Shown: positions 15,633-16,225 of the stretch, one piece after another | How positions within the stretch are numbered: the first letter of the stretch is position 1 | Layout: every line of letters begins with the position of its first letter | Assembly: GCA_002328625.1 (NCBI GenBank) | Contig: DCVC01000392.1 | Coordinates: 1-16,225 of the forward strand | Source: Bacteroidales bacterium UBA2198 | GTDB taxonomy: Bacteria > Bacteroidota > Bacteroidia > Bacteroidales > VadinHA17 | Length of the DNA stretch: 16,225 nt | Reading direction: 5' to 3' | The notes under the pieces: model-generated | What the model was told of the DNA's origin: nothing | The model's database searches: none | Seen by the model: the letters and a program-made list of their open reading frames with translations, nothing else | Translations under genes and position numbers: made by a program

Positions 15633-15965
15633 CTACTTCTGTCCAACGTCGGTAGGATCTTTCACTAAGGCACTTTTATCGACCTTAAGCTTGAGATCGC
15701 CACCAACTTCCAACATTACAAAGTTATCCTTCACTTCATAAATCTTTCCGTAGATACCCCCTGTCGTTACCACCTTATCCCCTTTTTTCAGGGAGTTTCT
15801 GTAATTGCTCAATTCCTTCTGCTTTTTCATCTGTGGCCTGATCATAAACAGATAGAAAACAAGAAAAACAAGAATAAGGGGAAGGAAAGTAACAAGTGCA
15901 TTACCCTGGCCTGAGCCTCCTCCTGATGGTTGACCCATCAAAAATAAAAAAACAAAATTGGTCAT
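15633..15965 (-). CDS. yajC: Preprotein translocase accessory subunit YajC
   Basis: YajC is the small inner-membrane partner of SecD-SecF in protein export. The 110-residue protein has a Gly/Ser-rich N-terminus, one transmembrane helix (about 23-42), the hallmark RPQMKKQKE after it (43-51), and the KGDKVVTTGGIYGKI block (61-75). This is the standard layout and length. An alternative start at Met10 (MGQPSG) would give a shorter periplasmic N-terminus. It starts 28 bases after the DUF1573 stop and leads into the YbbR-like gene. Confidence 0.96.
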   Translation of the reverse strand: MTNFVFLFLMGQPSGGGSGQGNALVTFLPLILVFLVFYLFMIRPQMKKQKELSNYRNSLKKGDKVVTTGGIYGKIYEVKDNFVMLEVGGDLKLKVDKSALVKDPTDVGQK

Positions 15966-15993
15966 CGCTTAAAATATTAGTTATTGGTTTTTA

Positions 15994-16225
15994 TCAATCT
16001 GAATTTATTTCTGCAATAATTTTTAGAATCACAACTGGTGTTTTGGAGTTTGATCTTACAGTGATTGTCTTTGTCTGCATGCCGCTAAAACCTGATGTAT
16101 TAAACACTACTTCCATCCTGCCTTCTCCTCCGGGAGGTATGGGTTTTTTGTCATATTTAGGAACAGTGCAGCCGCAGCTTGAAGAAACAGAATGGATTAC
16201 AAGGTTGCCCGGACCCTTGTTTTCA
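15994..16225 (-). CDS. DUF1573-family protein, 5' partial
   Basis: An open frame enters from the right edge (first full codon at 16224) and ends with TGA at 15996-15994, giving the last 76 residues. It reads SSSCGCTVPKYDKKPIPPGG, then MEVVFNTSGFSGMQTKTITV and a final VILKIIAEI strand. The CGC motif, the PxxPGG turn and the immunoglobulin-like strand pattern are those of DUF1573 proteins, exported beta-sandwich proteins common in Bacteroidota. The start and signal peptide are outside the window. It is the most upstream visible gene of the yajC operon. Confidence 0.9.
   Translation of the reverse strand, partial: ENKGPGNLVIHSVSSSCGCTVPKYDKKPIPPGGEGRMEVVFNTSGFSGMQTKTITVRSNSKTPVVILKIIAEINSD

Overview
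The window looks like ordinary chromosomal core sequence from a Bacteroidota bacterium, probably Bacteroidales or a close relative. The evidence is low GC and A/T-rich intergenic regions without clear Shine-Dalgarno sites. TAnnTTTG-type -7 boxes, which are the Bacteroidota promoter signature, also occur. The gene set is characteristic of the phylum: DUF1573-YajC-YbbR-CoaE, a DUF5606 protein next to agmatinase, PurC next to PhoH with a divergent DUF62 gene, and a LysM/periplasmic-binding fusion. I see no rRNA, tRNA, insertion sequence, phage gene or CRISPR array. No stretch over 300 bases lacks a gene.

Layout. Bases 3-4544 (+ strand) carry a 5'-truncated patatin/POTRA/beta-barrel outer-membrane protein (type Vd secretion type) and a large TPR protein of unknown function. 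Converging on it from the - strand is a three-gene cluster read from 5957 down to 4527: an ECF sigma factor, a one-TM putative anti-sigma factor and a Spy/CpxP-like envelope protein. The last of these overlaps the TPR gene tail to tail by 18 bases. Upstream, also on the - strand, lie a LysM/type I periplasmic-binding-fold protein (6055-8019), purC and phoH. A four-copy 10-bp tandem repeat sits between purC and phoH and supplies the phoH stop codon.

A divergent intergenic region (10036-10183) separates phoH from a + strand pair, a DUF62 S-adenosylmethionine hydrolase-like gene and mazG. These converge on a - strand pair, DUF5606 gene then speB, which has a good Bacteroidota-type promoter at 13223-13255. 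The right end is a tightly packed - strand operon in the order DUF1573 (truncated by the window), yajC, ybbR-like, coaE and a TerB-DnaJ fusion. Its ybbR/coaE junction is an ATGA overlap.

Functionally the window mixes housekeeping genes (purine synthesis, CoA synthesis, NTP clean-up, agmatine hydrolysis, the Sec accessory YajC) with envelope biology (patatin autotransporter, LysM protein, ECF/Spy module, YbbR). I found no clear evidence of a wholly new system. The least explained parts are the ECF/one-TM/Spy-like module, the LysM-binding-protein fusion, the DUF62 protein with altered signature residues, and the decamer repeat at the end of phoH.
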